A stretch of 64,000 nucleotides of DNA from Companilactobacillus nantensis DSM 16982 (lineage in GTDB: Bacteria; Bacillota; Bacilli; Lactobacillales; Lactobacillaceae): assembly GCF_001435815.1 (NCBI RefSeq), contig NZ_AZFV01000006.1, forward strand, positions 1 to 64,000. Reading direction: 5' to 3'. The stretch's first letter is position 1; each line of letters opens with the position of its first letter. The notes under the pieces were generated by a model that saw only the letters and a program-made list of their open reading frames with translations, searched no databases and was not told the origin of the DNA. This document shows positions 43,612 to 52,646 of this stretch, piece after piece. Position numbers and translations under genes: made by a program.

Positions 43612-44361
43612 TTAAACTTCTTGTCCTGTAGGACGAATTACCATTTCGTTAACTGCCATATTGGCTGGTGTATCAATCACAAAAGCAACTGCTTGAGCGA
43701 TTTCTTCTGGTTGTAAAGCCATCATTTCAGAGCCTGGTTGTTTCATTGCATCAACTAAACCTTCACGAACTTCCTTATTATTAATTGAATTGAATAATTC
43801 AGTTTTCACTGAACCGGGAGCAATAATGGTTGTCTTAATATTGTTAGCATGTTCTTCTTGACGCAAACCTTCCATAATTGCCCGAACGGCATATTTAGTT
43901 CCTGAATAAGCAGCATAACCTGGTAAAACCTCATACCCTAAAACAGATGATGTGGTAATGATATGACCATGCTTTTGTTTCTTCATAACTGGTAAAGCTG
44001 CAGCGATACCATTCAATACGCCTTTAACATTAATATCAAGCATATTTTGCCATTCGTCATGAGCTACTTGATCCAAATTATTAACTGGCATAATTCCCGC
44101 GTTATTAAATAAAACATCGATGTGACCATATGACGCTACGGTATATGCTATCACCTTTTCTACTTCGTCAGATTGAGTAACATCTGCTTTAAAAGCCTTA
44201 ATTTCTGCATCAGGATTTTGTTTCTTAATTTCTTCCAAACGATCGAATCTTCTGGCAACAATGCTCAACTTAGCACCTTGTTTGGCTAACAAATTAGCCG
44301 TGGCAGCACCAATACCACTTGAAGCACCCATGATTACAACTACTTTATCTTTTAAACTCAT
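43612..44361 (-). CDS. Short-chain dehydrogenase/reductase
   Basis: 249 residues. Classical SDR: GASSGIGAATA cofactor motif, NNAGIMP, catalytic Ser in TTSSVLG and YAAYSGTKYAV (YxxxK). NADP is likely. The start overlaps the stop of the upstream acetyltransferase gene by one base, showing an operon. Confidence 0.92.
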   Translation of the reverse strand: MSLKDKVVVIMGASSGIGAATANLLAKQGAKLSIVARRFDRLEEIKKQNPDAEIKAFKADVTQSDEVEKVIAYTVASYGHIDVLFNNAGIMPVNNLDQVAHDEWQNMLDINVKGVLNGIAAALPVMKKQKHGHIITTSSVLGYEVLPGYAAYSGTKYAVRAIMEGLRQEEHANNIKTTIIAPGSVKTELFNSINNKEVREGLVDAMKQPGSEMMALQPEEIAQAVAFVIDTPANMAVNEMVIRPTGQEV

Positions 44362-44903
44362 TAATTTGTCTCCTTAATTGTTTTAATAATTCGTGCTGGA
44401 ACACCAGCAACAATCGTATTAGCTGGCACATTTTTCGTAACCACAGCTCCAGCAGCCACAATTGCATTTTCACCGATAACAGTTCCCGGAGTAACTGTGA
44501 CATTTGCCCCCAACCAAGCGTTATCGTGAATATAGACGGACTTAAAATTTAAATGCCGTCTTTCCTCAGGATTGACACGATGATTAACAGATGTAATGGT
44601 CGTATTGGGCCCAATCAAGACATTGTCACCAATATAAATTCCACCCAAGTCAACAAACATTGAACAATTACTAATGTAAACATTTTTACCAAGATGTAAA
44701 TTTTGTCCAAAATCGGTATAAAATGGCAAACGAATTTCCGTGGTCTCATCAATTTTTTCATTTGTAATTTGACTGACTAACTCGCGAATTTCCGTTTTTG
44801 TATGTGGCGTATTATTTAATTCTTGGACCAATATTTGATTCCGCCGATTAACTTTTTCAATTTGTTCGTAGGCTGCTGTTCCTACATCCATTTTTGATTT
44901 CAT
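44361..44903 (-). CDS. Maltose/galactoside O-acetyltransferase-like protein
   Basis: 180 residues with left-handed beta-helix hexapeptide repeats (IGDNVLIGPNTTITSVNH, NAWLGANVTVTPGTVIGENAIV) and a conserved catalytic His region. Such enzymes transfer acetyl from acetyl-CoA to sugars. ATG 44903 with GAGGTG 6 nt upstream is preferred over a GTG at 44912. It is first in the operon with the SDR and aldo/keto reductase and divergent from a LysR gene. Confidence 0.88.
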   Translation of the reverse strand: MKSKMDVGTAAYEQIEKVNRRNQILVQELNNTPHTKTEIRELVSQITNEKIDETTEIRLPFYTDFGQNLHLGKNVYISNCSMFVDLGGIYIGDNVLIGPNTTITSVNHRVNPEERRHLNFKSVYIHDNAWLGANVTVTPGTVIGENAIVAAGAVVTKNVPANTIVAGVPARIIKTIKETN

Positions 44904-45010
44904 CTTTTGCACCTCACTGATTGAAATCAGTATACAAAGAGATTAATATAATGTTAAATACTTATCATGAATCATTAACCATAACTTTTAGTCATAACAG
45001 GAGTCTATCA

Positions 45011-45892
45011 ATGGATGTCAGGGTTTTACGATACTTTATTGCCATTGCTCAGGAACAAAATATTTCCCGAGCCGCTCGTTTACTACACGTTTCACAGCCT
45101 GCTTTATCACGTCAAATAGCTGATTTAGAAACCAATTTAGGTACTCAATTATTTATTCGTGGCAAACGCCAAATTCAATTGACCCAAGATGGTTATTATT
45201 TGTTAGAACGTGCCCAAGAAATCGTCGGATTAGTTGATAAAACAACCTATAATTTACAAAAGCAAGATGTTGTCAGTGGTACTTTAGATATTGGCGCTGG
45301 CGAAAGTGTCGCTCTTCAATGTGTAATGGACACGGTTCACGATATAATTCACAAATATCCAGAAGTTCACGTCAACTTCAACAGTGGTGATCACGCTATT
45401 ATCGAATCAGCCTTGGATAGTGGCATTTTAGAATTTGGTATTATTATGGGTCATAATGAATTAGGCAACTACAATACTTTGCAATTGCCAGAAAGCAATC
45501 GTTGGGGCTTATTGATGCGTCAAGATGAACAATTAGCTATAAAAGAATCAATTCAACCGAGTGACCTACTAGGCCGCTCCCTACTTGCATCACAACAAAT
45601 TAAACAACATCAAGACTTAAAAAATTGGAGTCAGGGTTTATTCGAGCAGTTCAACTTTGTCGGGACTTATAATTTAATTTTCAATGCTAGTTTATTAGTT
45701 AAAACCGGCGCTTGTATGGCACTAACATATGAAAATTTAGTTGATGTCTCAGCTGACAGTGAGCTGACATTTAGACCATTAACACCTGAGTTAACCGATC
45801 CGAATACGTTGATTTGGAGTAAGAAACGAACTTTACCAGATGTTGATCAATTATTTTTGAAAACTTTGAAAGAAAAAATTGGAGAACAATAA
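45011..45892 (+). CDS. LysR-family transcriptional regulator
   Basis: 293 residues from ATG 45011 (AGGAG 7 nt upstream, start MDVRVLRYFIAIAQEQNISR matches the family; the frame is open from 44921). HTH ISRAARLLHVSQPALSRQI and a substrate-binding domain. It is divergent from the acetyltransferase-SDR-AKR operon, which it probably regulates from the 107-bp gap, and is followed after one base by the nucleotide hydrolase gene. Confidence 0.9.
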   Translation: MDVRVLRYFIAIAQEQNISRAARLLHVSQPALSRQIADLETNLGTQLFIRGKRQIQLTQDGYYLLERAQEIVGLVDKTTYNLQKQDVVSGTLDIGAGESVALQCVMDTVHDIIHKYPEVHVNFNSGDHAIIESALDSGILEFGIIMGHNELGNYNTLQLPESNRWGLLMRQDEQLAIKESIQPSDLLGRSLLASQQIKQHQDLKNWSQGLFEQFNFVGTYNLIFNASLLVKTGACMALTYENLVDVSADSELTFRPLTPELTDPNTLIWSKKRTLPDVDQLFLKTLKEKIGEQ

Positions 45893-45893
45893 G

Positions 45894-46307
45894 ATGAAAA
45901 TTTATTTTGCGGCATCCATTCGCGGTGGACGAGATGATGTTAAAATTTATAAAGAGTTGATTGATTTTCTTAATCAAGATAATCAAGTTTTGACCGAACA
46001 CATTGGTAACGGGAATTTGTCTGTCACGAGTCAAAGCCAGTCTGATGATAAATATATTCGTGACCGTGACATTAATTGGATGAAGGAAGCTGATTTAGTT
46101 GTTGCCGAAACATCCAATCCTAGTTTGGGTGTCGGCTATGAATTAGCTTATGCAGAAAAATTGCACAAGCCGGTGATTATTTTGCATAATTCAACTAAGA
46201 GCCAATTGTCGGCGATGATTAATGGGACCGACTATTTTAAAGATATTTTCGAATACGAAACAGTTTCAGAAGCTATCGAGATTCTTAAAAGATCAATCAA
46301 ATTATAG
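45894..46307 (+). CDS. Nucleoside 2-deoxyribosyltransferase-like protein (DNPH1/Rcl type)
   Basis: 137 residues. The start MKIYFAASIRGGRDD, the DRDINWMKEADLVVAE segment and SNPSLGVGYELAYAEKL (catalytic Glu region) match the Rcl branch of nucleoside 2-deoxyribosyltransferases, which hydrolyse 2'-deoxynucleoside 5'-monophosphates. TTGGAG lies 9 nt before ATG 45894, one base after the LysR stop, so it is co-transcribed with the regulator. Confidence 0.83.
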   Translation: MKIYFAASIRGGRDDVKIYKELIDFLNQDNQVLTEHIGNGNLSVTSQSQSDDKYIRDRDINWMKEADLVVAETSNPSLGVGYELAYAEKLHKPVIILHNSTKSQLSAMINGTDYFKDIFEYETVSEAIEILKRSIKL

Positions 46308-46319
46308 GGGGATTTAAAA

Positions 46320-46934
46320 ATGAAATTATCTAAAGCAATTACTTTTATTGCAATGTTTTTAGTAGCCGCTACGGGTGCAATTTTGACCTCACAAAATGAC
46401 ACTCAAGCCGCCAAAATTGCTACTACAATTACGGGAAGGGGACCAATTACGCTCTACACTTCAGATGGGACTAAAATAACTGACCGTGCCTTAAGTCCTA
46501 ATACAGAATGGGCTGTTGGAAATACCATTTTAATTAACGGATTCAGATATTATCAGGTAGCAACCAATGAATATTTGGATTACAACGATGCCACTTTGTC
46601 CGATGTACAGAATCCGGTACAAGAACCCTTAATTGGAACTGTAATGACTAATAATCAAAGTGGGACTGTAACTATTGATAAGAATCTCAATTACATGTCT
46701 CCCACTCCTCGTCTACCTGAAGGTTCAAAATGGAAAATTGGTCAGTGTCTCGTTAATACCTTTGGCGAAATATATGTTGAAGTTGCCAGAAATACTTACG
46801 TTCCAGCTGTTCATATGATATTTAATCAGATATTACCAAGTCCAACATATGACCAAAGTTTCTTCTATCAGCCACTCCGTGACCCACAAAATACTTTCCA
46901 TTATAGTGGTATTGACGAATGGTTTAACTTTTAG
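46320..46934 (+). CDS. Secreted SLAP-domain-like protein
   Basis: 204 residues. Signal peptide (cleavage near TQA-AK), then two copies of a module of about 60 residues with the pattern xLYTxDGxxITDRALxPNTxWAVG and YQVATNEYL, which resembles the SLAP (Lactobacillus S-layer attachment) domain. No catalytic domain follows. Closest in the window to the gene at 48388. The module suggests non-covalent attachment to the cell wall. TAGGGGG lies about 9 nt upstream. Confidence 0.75.
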   Translation: MKLSKAITFIAMFLVAATGAILTSQNDTQAAKIATTITGRGPITLYTSDGTKITDRALSPNTEWAVGNTILINGFRYYQVATNEYLDYNDATLSDVQNPVQEPLIGTVMTNNQSGTVTIDKNLNYMSPTPRLPEGSKWKIGQCLVNTFGEIYVEVARNTYVPAVHMIFNQILPSPTYDQSFFYQPLRDPQNTFHYSGIDEWFNF

Positions 46935-46944
46935 ATAGCTTAGT

Positions 46945-46986
46945 AAAAAAGGATTCTACAAAAATTTTGTAGAATCCTTTTTTTTA
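46945..46986 (+). terminator. Strong terminator after the first SLAP gene
   Basis: AAAAAAGGATTCTACAAAA pairs with TTTTGTAGAATCC then nine T. Confidence 0.92.
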
Positions 46987-47060
46987 TTGCTAAATTTTTC
47001 AAATAATTTTATGATTAGTTTGTCCTTTATCAAGGAAGAAAATTATAGGGGGATTTACAG

Positions 47061-48287
47061 ATGAATTTATCTAAATCAGCATCAATTATCGCTGCTTTAG
47101 CAATGGCATCTACCGCAGGTTTGATTTTCACACAAAAACAAGCGAACGCCTCAACTATCGCAACCATAACTACCAACGGACCAGCAACACTATACGACAT
47201 TAACGGTAACGCCATCACTAACCGTGCCCTATCACCTAATTCAAAATGGGCTGTCGGAAGTATTTTTGTTTCTGGTGACAAGGCCATTTATCAAGTTTCA
47301 ACCAATGAATACTTGAGATCAACCGAAGCTAATTTAACTGGTGATTACGCTTATTTGCAACCAAATAAATCAGCAGCTTCTGCCAAATTAACCGGACAAA
47401 TCATCAATGGTACTACTACCTTGTATCGTGATGATACTAATTCTATGTCAAATCGAATGTTAGCTAACGGTTCTAACTGGGCAATTGGTAAGCACTATCT
47501 TAATAAAAATGGTGACGATTTCTTCCAAGTTTCAACCCACGAATATGTTAATGGTAAACATTTAAGTTTGAATCATGCTCCTGAGCAAACAATCTACAGT
47601 GCCAACTTTGGTATTTCTGGTGCCCATGTTGATACTGATGATGAGGCAAATACTTCAAATAACAATAATAATGATAATAATTGGTCAAATATCGGTACTG
47701 ACGATAATTCAAATGTTGTTAATACTAATAACAACACGAATACTAACGTTGATACAAACACAGACAACAATAATACATCGACTGATACAGAAACATACAA
47801 ACCAAACGTAGCTAACATTAATAAATACTTTGTTGCATACCTAAACGCTTTGCATAAAGCTAATGGAACTGCTCCGGTCCATTCAACTGATCACTTCATG
47901 AGTTATGCTCAACAACGTGCTGAACAACAAAATGGCAACAATTTGGATCACTCAACTGCCACAGAAAATGATTCAGAAAATCTATCAAGTGCCGGCTTTA
48001 ATTATATGAACTATGTTGGCGTTAAATCTGATAAAGATGCTGCCTACTTCCTATTAAAGGATTGGTATGACGAAGATAATAACTATGCCGCAATTGGTCA
48101 AGAAGGTCACTTTGGTCACCGTGCTGCTCTAATTTATTCTGGCCCTGAAGTTGGTTTAGGAATTACTGATAGCGATGCTGCTTTTGATGCTAATTGGAAT
48201 ATGGCTCAAAATGATCAATTCCTTCAAATTTACAATTACACTGGTTCAAACCCTAATACTAAATTTATTTCTAAAGATTCAATTTAA
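47061..48287 (+). CDS. Secreted SLAP plus CAP-domain protein
   Basis: 408 residues. Signal peptide, two SLAP-like modules (about 30-175), an Asn/Asp/Thr-rich low-complexity linker (about 190-250), and a CAP/SCP domain (about 252-408) with the conserved His and Glu in DHSTATENDSENLSS and the second His in GHFGHRAALIYSG. CAP proteins of bacteria are secreted; their activity is mostly unknown. The leader TATAGGGGGATTT is shared with neighbours. Confidence 0.8.
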   Translation: MNLSKSASIIAALAMASTAGLIFTQKQANASTIATITTNGPATLYDINGNAITNRALSPNSKWAVGSIFVSGDKAIYQVSTNEYLRSTEANLTGDYAYLQPNKSAASAKLTGQIINGTTTLYRDDTNSMSNRMLANGSNWAIGKHYLNKNGDDFFQVSTHEYVNGKHLSLNHAPEQTIYSANFGISGAHVDTDDEANTSNNNNNDNNWSNIGTDDNSNVVNTNNNTNTNVDTNTDNNNTSTDTETYKPNVANINKYFVAYLNALHKANGTAPVHSTDHFMSYAQQRAEQQNGNNLDHSTATENDSENLSSAGFNYMNYVGVKSDKDAAYFLLKDWYDEDNNYAAIGQEGHFGHRAALIYSGPEVGLGITDSDAAFDANWNMAQNDQFLQIYNYTGSNPNTKFISKDSI

Positions 48288-48387
48288 TTTTTGAAATCGG
48301 TTTCTACTAAATATTGAAATGTTTATAAAATTCCTCTATGATTAAATTATCCGATATTTAGGATGATATATTATAGGGGGATTTTTT

Positions 48388-48969
48388 ATGAAATTTGCAA
48401 AATCAGCGGCTTTTATTGCTGCTTTAGCAATGGCTACAACTGGTGCATTGTTTGTCACACAAAATGATGCTCAAGCCGCAACTGTTGCCACAACTACAAC
48501 TCAAGGTCCAGCTTGGCTTTATACTTCCGGGGGGAAAATGATTACTGACCGTGCTTTAGCTCCAAATACTAAATGGGCTGTTGGACAAACAATCACAATT
48601 AACAACGAGAAACTTTACCAAGTGGCCACAAATGAATACTTGAAGGCTAGTGACTCTAGTCTATCTGACAATACTGCTCAAGCTCCTTTGATTGGTACGG
48701 TTACTTCTTCTCATGGGACACTTACTATCAGTAAAAAACTGAACGAGTTTTCTAACAGTTTTGGTCTTCCTCAAGGTTCACAATGGAGAATTGGTAAATA
48801 TATCATTAACCGTTTGGGTAAAAAATATGTTCAAGTTTCCGGTGACGAATACGTTCCAGTTACGCACATGAAATTTAATCAGCCACTTCCAGAACCAACT
48901 TCTGATCCTGATTTCTTTTACTATAAAGAAATGGAAGATCCTAATTACAAACCACTTACTGACTATTAA
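48388..48969 (+). CDS. Secreted SLAP-domain-like protein
   Basis: 193 residues. Signal peptide (AQA-AT) and two SLAP-like modules (WLYTSGGKMITDRALAPNT, then a diverged copy ending KKYVQVSGDEYVPV). It ends with a short aromatic acidic tail (DFFYYKEMEDPNY) matching that of the gene at 46320, so the two are paralogues. It lies 17 nt before the next gene, so they may be co-transcribed. Confidence 0.75.
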   Translation: MKFAKSAAFIAALAMATTGALFVTQNDAQAATVATTTTQGPAWLYTSGGKMITDRALAPNTKWAVGQTITINNEKLYQVATNEYLKASDSSLSDNTAQAPLIGTVTSSHGTLTISKKLNEFSNSFGLPQGSQWRIGKYIINRLGKKYVQVSGDEYVPVTHMKFNQPLPEPTSDPDFFYYKEMEDPNYKPLTDY

Positions 48970-48986
48970 AAAATAAGGGGATAACT

Positions 48987-49796
48987 ATGAAAAAGAATAA
49001 ACTTGCAAGCATACTAATTGCTCTAACTATTACAATCATTTGTGGTTTTTCGACGAATAATATCTCTACAAAGGCTGCAACAAGGCCCACCTTCTTTGTT
49101 CGTAACGTTACAAAGCTTTATACTTCTGAAGGAAAATTAATCAGTAATCGTGCTCTAGGTCCATATACAACTTGGGCTGTTGGTAAGGTCGGCTTCATTG
49201 ATGGTTCTAATTACGCTCAAGTAGCTACCAATGAGTACGTCTTTGTTGGTGACGGACAAATATACAATGATAATCCTGACGATGATGTTCAACTCACTAA
49301 CTACAAACCTGATATAAATAAAATTAATGAATATGTTGTTAAATATGTAAACGCAATTCACGCGGCTAATGGAACTCAACCAGTTCATACTTCTGCTGAT
49401 TTTATTAGCTATGCTAACCAACGTGCTGCACAACAAACTAAGGGACACCTTGACCATTCAACGGCGACACGCGAAACATCAGAAAATCTCTCTAGTGATG
49501 GATACCATTATCTACTTTTCTGGGGCTACGTTCATTCTGATAAAGACGTTGCATATTATTTATTAAAGAGTTGGTATGACGAAACTTTTAATATGTGGAG
49601 TTATGTAGGTACTAGAGGACACTTCGGTCACCGTGCAGCCATTATCTATTCTGGTCCAACTGTTGCCGTTGGTATGTCTGATGATGCCGCATCCTTTGTA
49701 GCTGACTGGGCTCCTGGTAATGATTTCATGAATCTTTACAATTACACTGGTACATCTCCAGATACTAAATTTGTTTCAAAAGATTCCGTTCAATAA
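48987..49796 (+). CDS. Secreted CAP-domain protein with one SLAP-like module
   Basis: 269 residues. Signal peptide, a single SLAP-like module (about 35-95, LYTSEGKLISNRALGPYTTW), then a CAP domain close to that of the gene at 47061 (YVVKYVNAIHAANGTQPVHT, DHSTATRETSENLSS, RGHFGHRAAIIYSGP). It lacks the Asn-rich linker and the second module, as if derived by domain loss. Translation probably uses AAGGGGA before ATG 48987. Confidence 0.8.
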   Translation: MKKNKLASILIALTITIICGFSTNNISTKAATRPTFFVRNVTKLYTSEGKLISNRALGPYTTWAVGKVGFIDGSNYAQVATNEYVFVGDGQIYNDNPDDDVQLTNYKPDINKINEYVVKYVNAIHAANGTQPVHTSADFISYANQRAAQQTKGHLDHSTATRETSENLSSDGYHYLLFWGYVHSDKDVAYYLLKSWYDETFNMWSYVGTRGHFGHRAAIIYSGPTVAVGMSDDAASFVADWAPGNDFMNLYNYTGTSPDTKFVSKDSVQ

Positions 49797-49798
49797 TA

Positions 49799-49838
49799 AA
49801 AATAAGGAAAATCCCATTCAAGGATTTTCCTTATTTAT
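49799..49838. terminator. Bidirectional terminator
   Basis: AAATAAGGAAAATCC and GGATTTTCCTTATTT form a perfect stem between converging genes. Confidence 0.88.
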
Positions 49839-50374
49839 TTACTATAGGTTAAATATGCAATACCATTAATTTTCTTGGCTGATTCTAAATTAAGTTCCTT
49901 AAAATTAGTTTTCTCGGAGAACAACGGAATACCCTTCCCCAAAATAATTGGAACAATGCCAATTTGATAACTGTCAATCAAATCGCTATTTACCAACGGC
50001 GCAATAATACTGCTACCACCGATAATCCAAATATCTTTTTTCGAAGGTTGACTCTTTAACATTTCGACCAAATCAACCGCATCGTCCCGTATAAAATGGA
50101 TATTATCAAGACTTTCTGTGGGATGAGTCGTTAAAATATAATTTTCATAATTATCATATGGATAGTTATTTGGGGACAATTTATTAGCTACTTGCTCATA
50201 AGTTTTGCGGCCCATCACTACGGTATCAACATTTTTGACGAGTTTTTCGTATTCGTGATCGGTTGTTTCACCAGAAGTAAAGTCGCTATCAATTAAATAA
50301 TCAATATTACCGTCTTCTTCAGCAATATAACCATCTAAGGTTTCAGCGATAAATAAAATAACTTTGCGTGCCAT
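49835..50374 (-). CDS. Dihydrofolate reductase-family protein (RibD C-terminal type)
   Basis: 179 residues. VILFIAETLDGYIAEEDGNID, VDTVVMGRKTYEQV and IWIIGGSSIIAPLVNS match the RibD_C/YyaP-like branch of the DHFR fold, which binds NADPH; many are annotated as general reductases. It is not the folate DHFR. GGGGGT lies upstream of ATG 50374. Monocistronic. Confidence 0.87.
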   Translation of the reverse strand: MARKVILFIAETLDGYIAEEDGNIDYLIDSDFTSGETTDHEYEKLVKNVDTVVMGRKTYEQVANKLSPNNYPYDNYENYILTTHPTESLDNIHFIRDDAVDLVEMLKSQPSKKDIWIIGGSSIIAPLVNSDLIDSYQIGIVPIILGKGIPLFSEKTNFKELNLESAKKINGIAYLTYSK

Positions 50375-50527
50375 GATTTTAACCCCCGGCTGCTTTATTT
50401 GGAATAATTATATAATCAATCATCGGCAAATGCATGGAATTAAGCAATATTTCGATTTTACTTTTTGTCAGTTGTATTATTTCTGAAAATAATTCTATCT
50501 ATTTGTAAAAGTTATTGTTATACTGAA

Positions 50528-50609
50528 ATTGATACAGCTTTTATAAGTAACAATCTCAGTTACTTTGTATCAAAGAAAGAGCTAGGTGTGGTCACCTAGC
50601 TCTTTTTTT
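50528..50609 (+). other. Nested hairpin followed by strong terminator
   Basis: TTGATACA (about 50528) pairs with TGTATCAA, enclosing AAGTAAC/GTTACTT, and is followed by AGAGCTAGGTG/CACCTAGCTCT and seven T on the plus strand (50576-50609). No plus-strand gene reads into it. The second hairpin can also end the leftward gene at 50618, though its minus-strand T tract is interrupted. Rest of the 243-bp gap: nothing seen. Confidence 0.45.
50576..50609. terminator. Terminator after the NmrA-like gene
   Basis: Stem AGAGCTAGGTG/CACCTAGCTCT, 4-nt loop, T7 on the plus side and TTTCTTT on the minus side. Confidence 0.75.
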
Positions 50610-50617
50610 GTGCTTTT

Positions 50618-51559
50618 TTATTTTTCAGTTGAGTGGCGGTCACCTAACAAAAATTCATCTTTATGCTCAAACATATACTTCACCGTCGTCGGATCTTTCC
50701 CCGTCAATTGATAAAAATCACTCATCGGTACATCCAAGTACCCCTCTCGAACAGAAGTTCCAAAGGTAACCATCCCTTCGGAAGTAGCTTGAATTGGGCT
50801 CTTAGAAAAATCACCATCTGTATTTCTAGGTACACCAATTTTATCAAAATAATCATAAAGTTCCTGGTCAGTTTTCTTCACGTAACTAATTTGATTACCG
50901 GTCACTTCATTACCAACCTTCAAAAAATCAGTATATGTAAATGGTTCTAATCCATTAATATTCAAAGTAGCCCTATGCAACTGGTCATCACTTAAAGCAC
51001 AAGCAGCACTCAAGGCGGCATCACGTCGGGAAATGAACCAGACACGACCATTACCCATATTTTTCTCAATCGAATTTTCATGATTATTAACAGCTCGCAA
51101 ATAATCAGAGATAAAAGCTTCCGCAAAAAGTGAATTTCTCAAAAAGATATAATCCAAATCGGTATTTTGAATAATGGATTCAGTATAACCGTGATCCGCA
51201 TTTTCAACGCTGGGGTTAAACGGGTTACCCGCTGACAAAACAGACGTATAAATAACTTGTCTGACCCTTGCTTTAACACAAGCCTCCACAAAATTCTTAT
51301 GTGCCTGGCGTCTTTTTTTCCCCACAAAAGGCATTGAGATTAATAAAACTTTATCCACATGTGCAAAAGCTTTTACCAATTCATCCGGAGAATTGAAATC
51401 TACCACAGCTGTTTGAATACCTAAATCAGCATATTTTTTCAATTTATCCGCTTGTGGTGCAGTAAAAATCAATTTATTTTTAGGAATCATTTCTTGAATA
51501 TACTCAGCTACTAATTTTCCAAAATTTCCATCAACACCATTAACAACAACTTTTTGCAT
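50618..51559 (-). CDS. NmrA-like NAD(P)-binding oxidoreductase
   Basis: 313 residues from ATG 51559, with GGAGG 8 nt upstream (frame open to 51574). Rossmann start VVNGVDGNFGKLVAEYIQ, VIYTSVLSAGNPF and DYIFLRNSLFAEA fit the NmrA/SDR a5 group acting on quinones or small ligands. It is a second NmrA-type gene next to oxidoreductases. The C-terminal 40 residues are longer than in its relatives at 41789. Confidence 0.82.
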   Translation of the reverse strand: MQKVVVNGVDGNFGKLVAEYIQEMIPKNKLIFTAPQADKLKKYADLGIQTAVVDFNSPDELVKAFAHVDKVLLISMPFVGKKRRQAHKNFVEACVKARVRQVIYTSVLSAGNPFNPSVENADHGYTESIIQNTDLDYIFLRNSLFAEAFISDYLRAVNNHENSIEKNMGNGRVWFISRRDAALSAACALSDDQLHRATLNINGLEPFTYTDFLKVGNEVTGNQISYVKKTDQELYDYFDKIGVPRNTDGDFSKSPIQATSEGMVTFGTSVREGYLDVPMSDFYQLTGKDPTTVKYMFEHKDEFLLGDRHSTEK

Positions 51560-51625
51560 TTTCAATTCCTCCACGCCTTAAAATGTATGCGGTTACATGA
51601 TATGCAGTCATGACTATTAAAGTCA

Positions 51626-51712
51626 ATACCAAAAGAACAGCAATCCAAAATCGGATTACTGTTCTTATTTTGCCTAATGATTAAGGGCCGACTATATTTG
51701 GTGCCACACTCT
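51626..51712 (-). repeat. Intergenic hairpin repeat, copy D (short)
   Basis: Core hairpin with stem AAAAGAAC/GTTCTTATTTT around the constant AGCAATCCAAAATCGGATTA and a diverged right flank ending GTGCCACACTCTA. It overlaps the stop codon of the gene at 51711. Confidence 0.75.
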
Positions 51713-52646
51713 AATAATTAACAACCTTAGTACCAGCATCAGATCCATAAACAATCTTCTGCACATTTTGCGTAATTTCAGCAATCTTCTTAAAACCACT
51801 GAATCCACTTTGATTATGACCATTTGTCAAAACAACAAGAATATATTTCTCACCATTTGGCAATGTCACGATTCCGGCATCATTATTGACGTCATCGAGA
51901 AAACCGACTTTATCTTGAACTGTTGCACCGGCATCAGCGGCAGTCGCACCAGCAGGTATACCGGTTCGATAAATTTGTTGGCCCATTAGATTCAATATTT
52001 TTATCCGATCACTTTTGTTTTGGAAAGCACCTGTTCCGTTTTCCAAACTTTCTAACAACAATTGCAGGCTGTAACTAGTTGTTTGAGTCCCCTCACCTGC
52101 TTGGAAAACAGCTGAATACCAACCTTGGTTAGCTCCAAAAGTATTCAGTGCTTCGGTTCCGTAATTATTGATTTGTTCTTCAGCGAAATCATTCTCACTG
52201 TTAACAATCATTTTTTCGAAACCTTCTTCATTATCCGTCGTCCAGCTAAAGTTTCCGTTCAACTTTTGTTGCATCAAAAAAGCCGCTAAATATAACTTGT
52301 AAGTACTGGCAGCTGTCTTAACTGCATGGGCGTTAGACTCAACTTCCAGACTACCTTTTTGATAAACCTTGGCGTACTTGCCGTCTGCAGCATCACTACC
52401 ATCTGTGGCACCGAGATTATAAAAACTAACACTAGTTGTACCATCTTTAGTCACACTATTTAAATAACTCGTCAGGTTATGTTTGATGATTTTTTGCTTC
52501 TTCTTGATAGCTTGGTCAGTTTTAGCATTGTCATTGCCACTTGAAGCATACGAATTATTGAAATAATAACCCAATCCGGCAACCAGCACGACGACTGCCA
52601 AAAGGATTCTTAAATATTTTTTGATTTTTCTTTTTTTAGTTCTTAT
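51711..52646 (-). CDS. Beta-lactamase-like serine hydrolase (class A fold), membrane-anchored
   Basis: Penicillin-interacting fold with SxxK in AASTYKLYLAAFL, SxN-type SEN in VNSENDFAEEQI and KVG in QDKVGFLDDV in place of KTG. Likely a secreted D,D-peptidase-like or beta-lactamase-like protein anchored by an N-terminal helix. The first conventional start is TTG 52601, without ribosome site. The frame stays open upstream and encodes a lysine/arginine-rich segment leading into the helix, and GAGGT lies 7 nt before an ATA at 52646. I extend to that codon as the probable start; the alternative is TTG 52601 (296 residues). Confidence 0.7.
   Translation of the reverse strand: MRTKKRKIKKYLRILLAVVVLVAGLGYYFNNSYASSGNDNAKTDQAIKKKQKIIKHNLTSYLNSVTKDGTTSVSFYNLGATDGSDAADGKYAKVYQKGSLEVESNAHAVKTAASTYKLYLAAFLMQQKLNGNFSWTTDNEEGFEKMIVNSENDFAEEQINNYGTEALNTFGANQGWYSAVFQAGEGTQTTSYSLQLLLESLENGTGAFQNKSDRIKILNLMGQQIYRTGIPAGATAADAGATVQDKVGFLDDVNNDAGIVTLPNGEKYILVVLTNGHNQSGFSGFKKIAEITQNVQKIVYGSDAGTKVVNY

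Noticed and set aside
47594-47818. Short frames in the Asn-rich linker of the CAP gene
   Set aside because: They arise from low-complexity codons (AAT/AAC repeats) read in other frames.
49835-50374. Folate-type dihydrofolate reductase (folA)
   Set aside because: Motifs are those of the RibD C-terminal group; the folA active-site pattern is absent.
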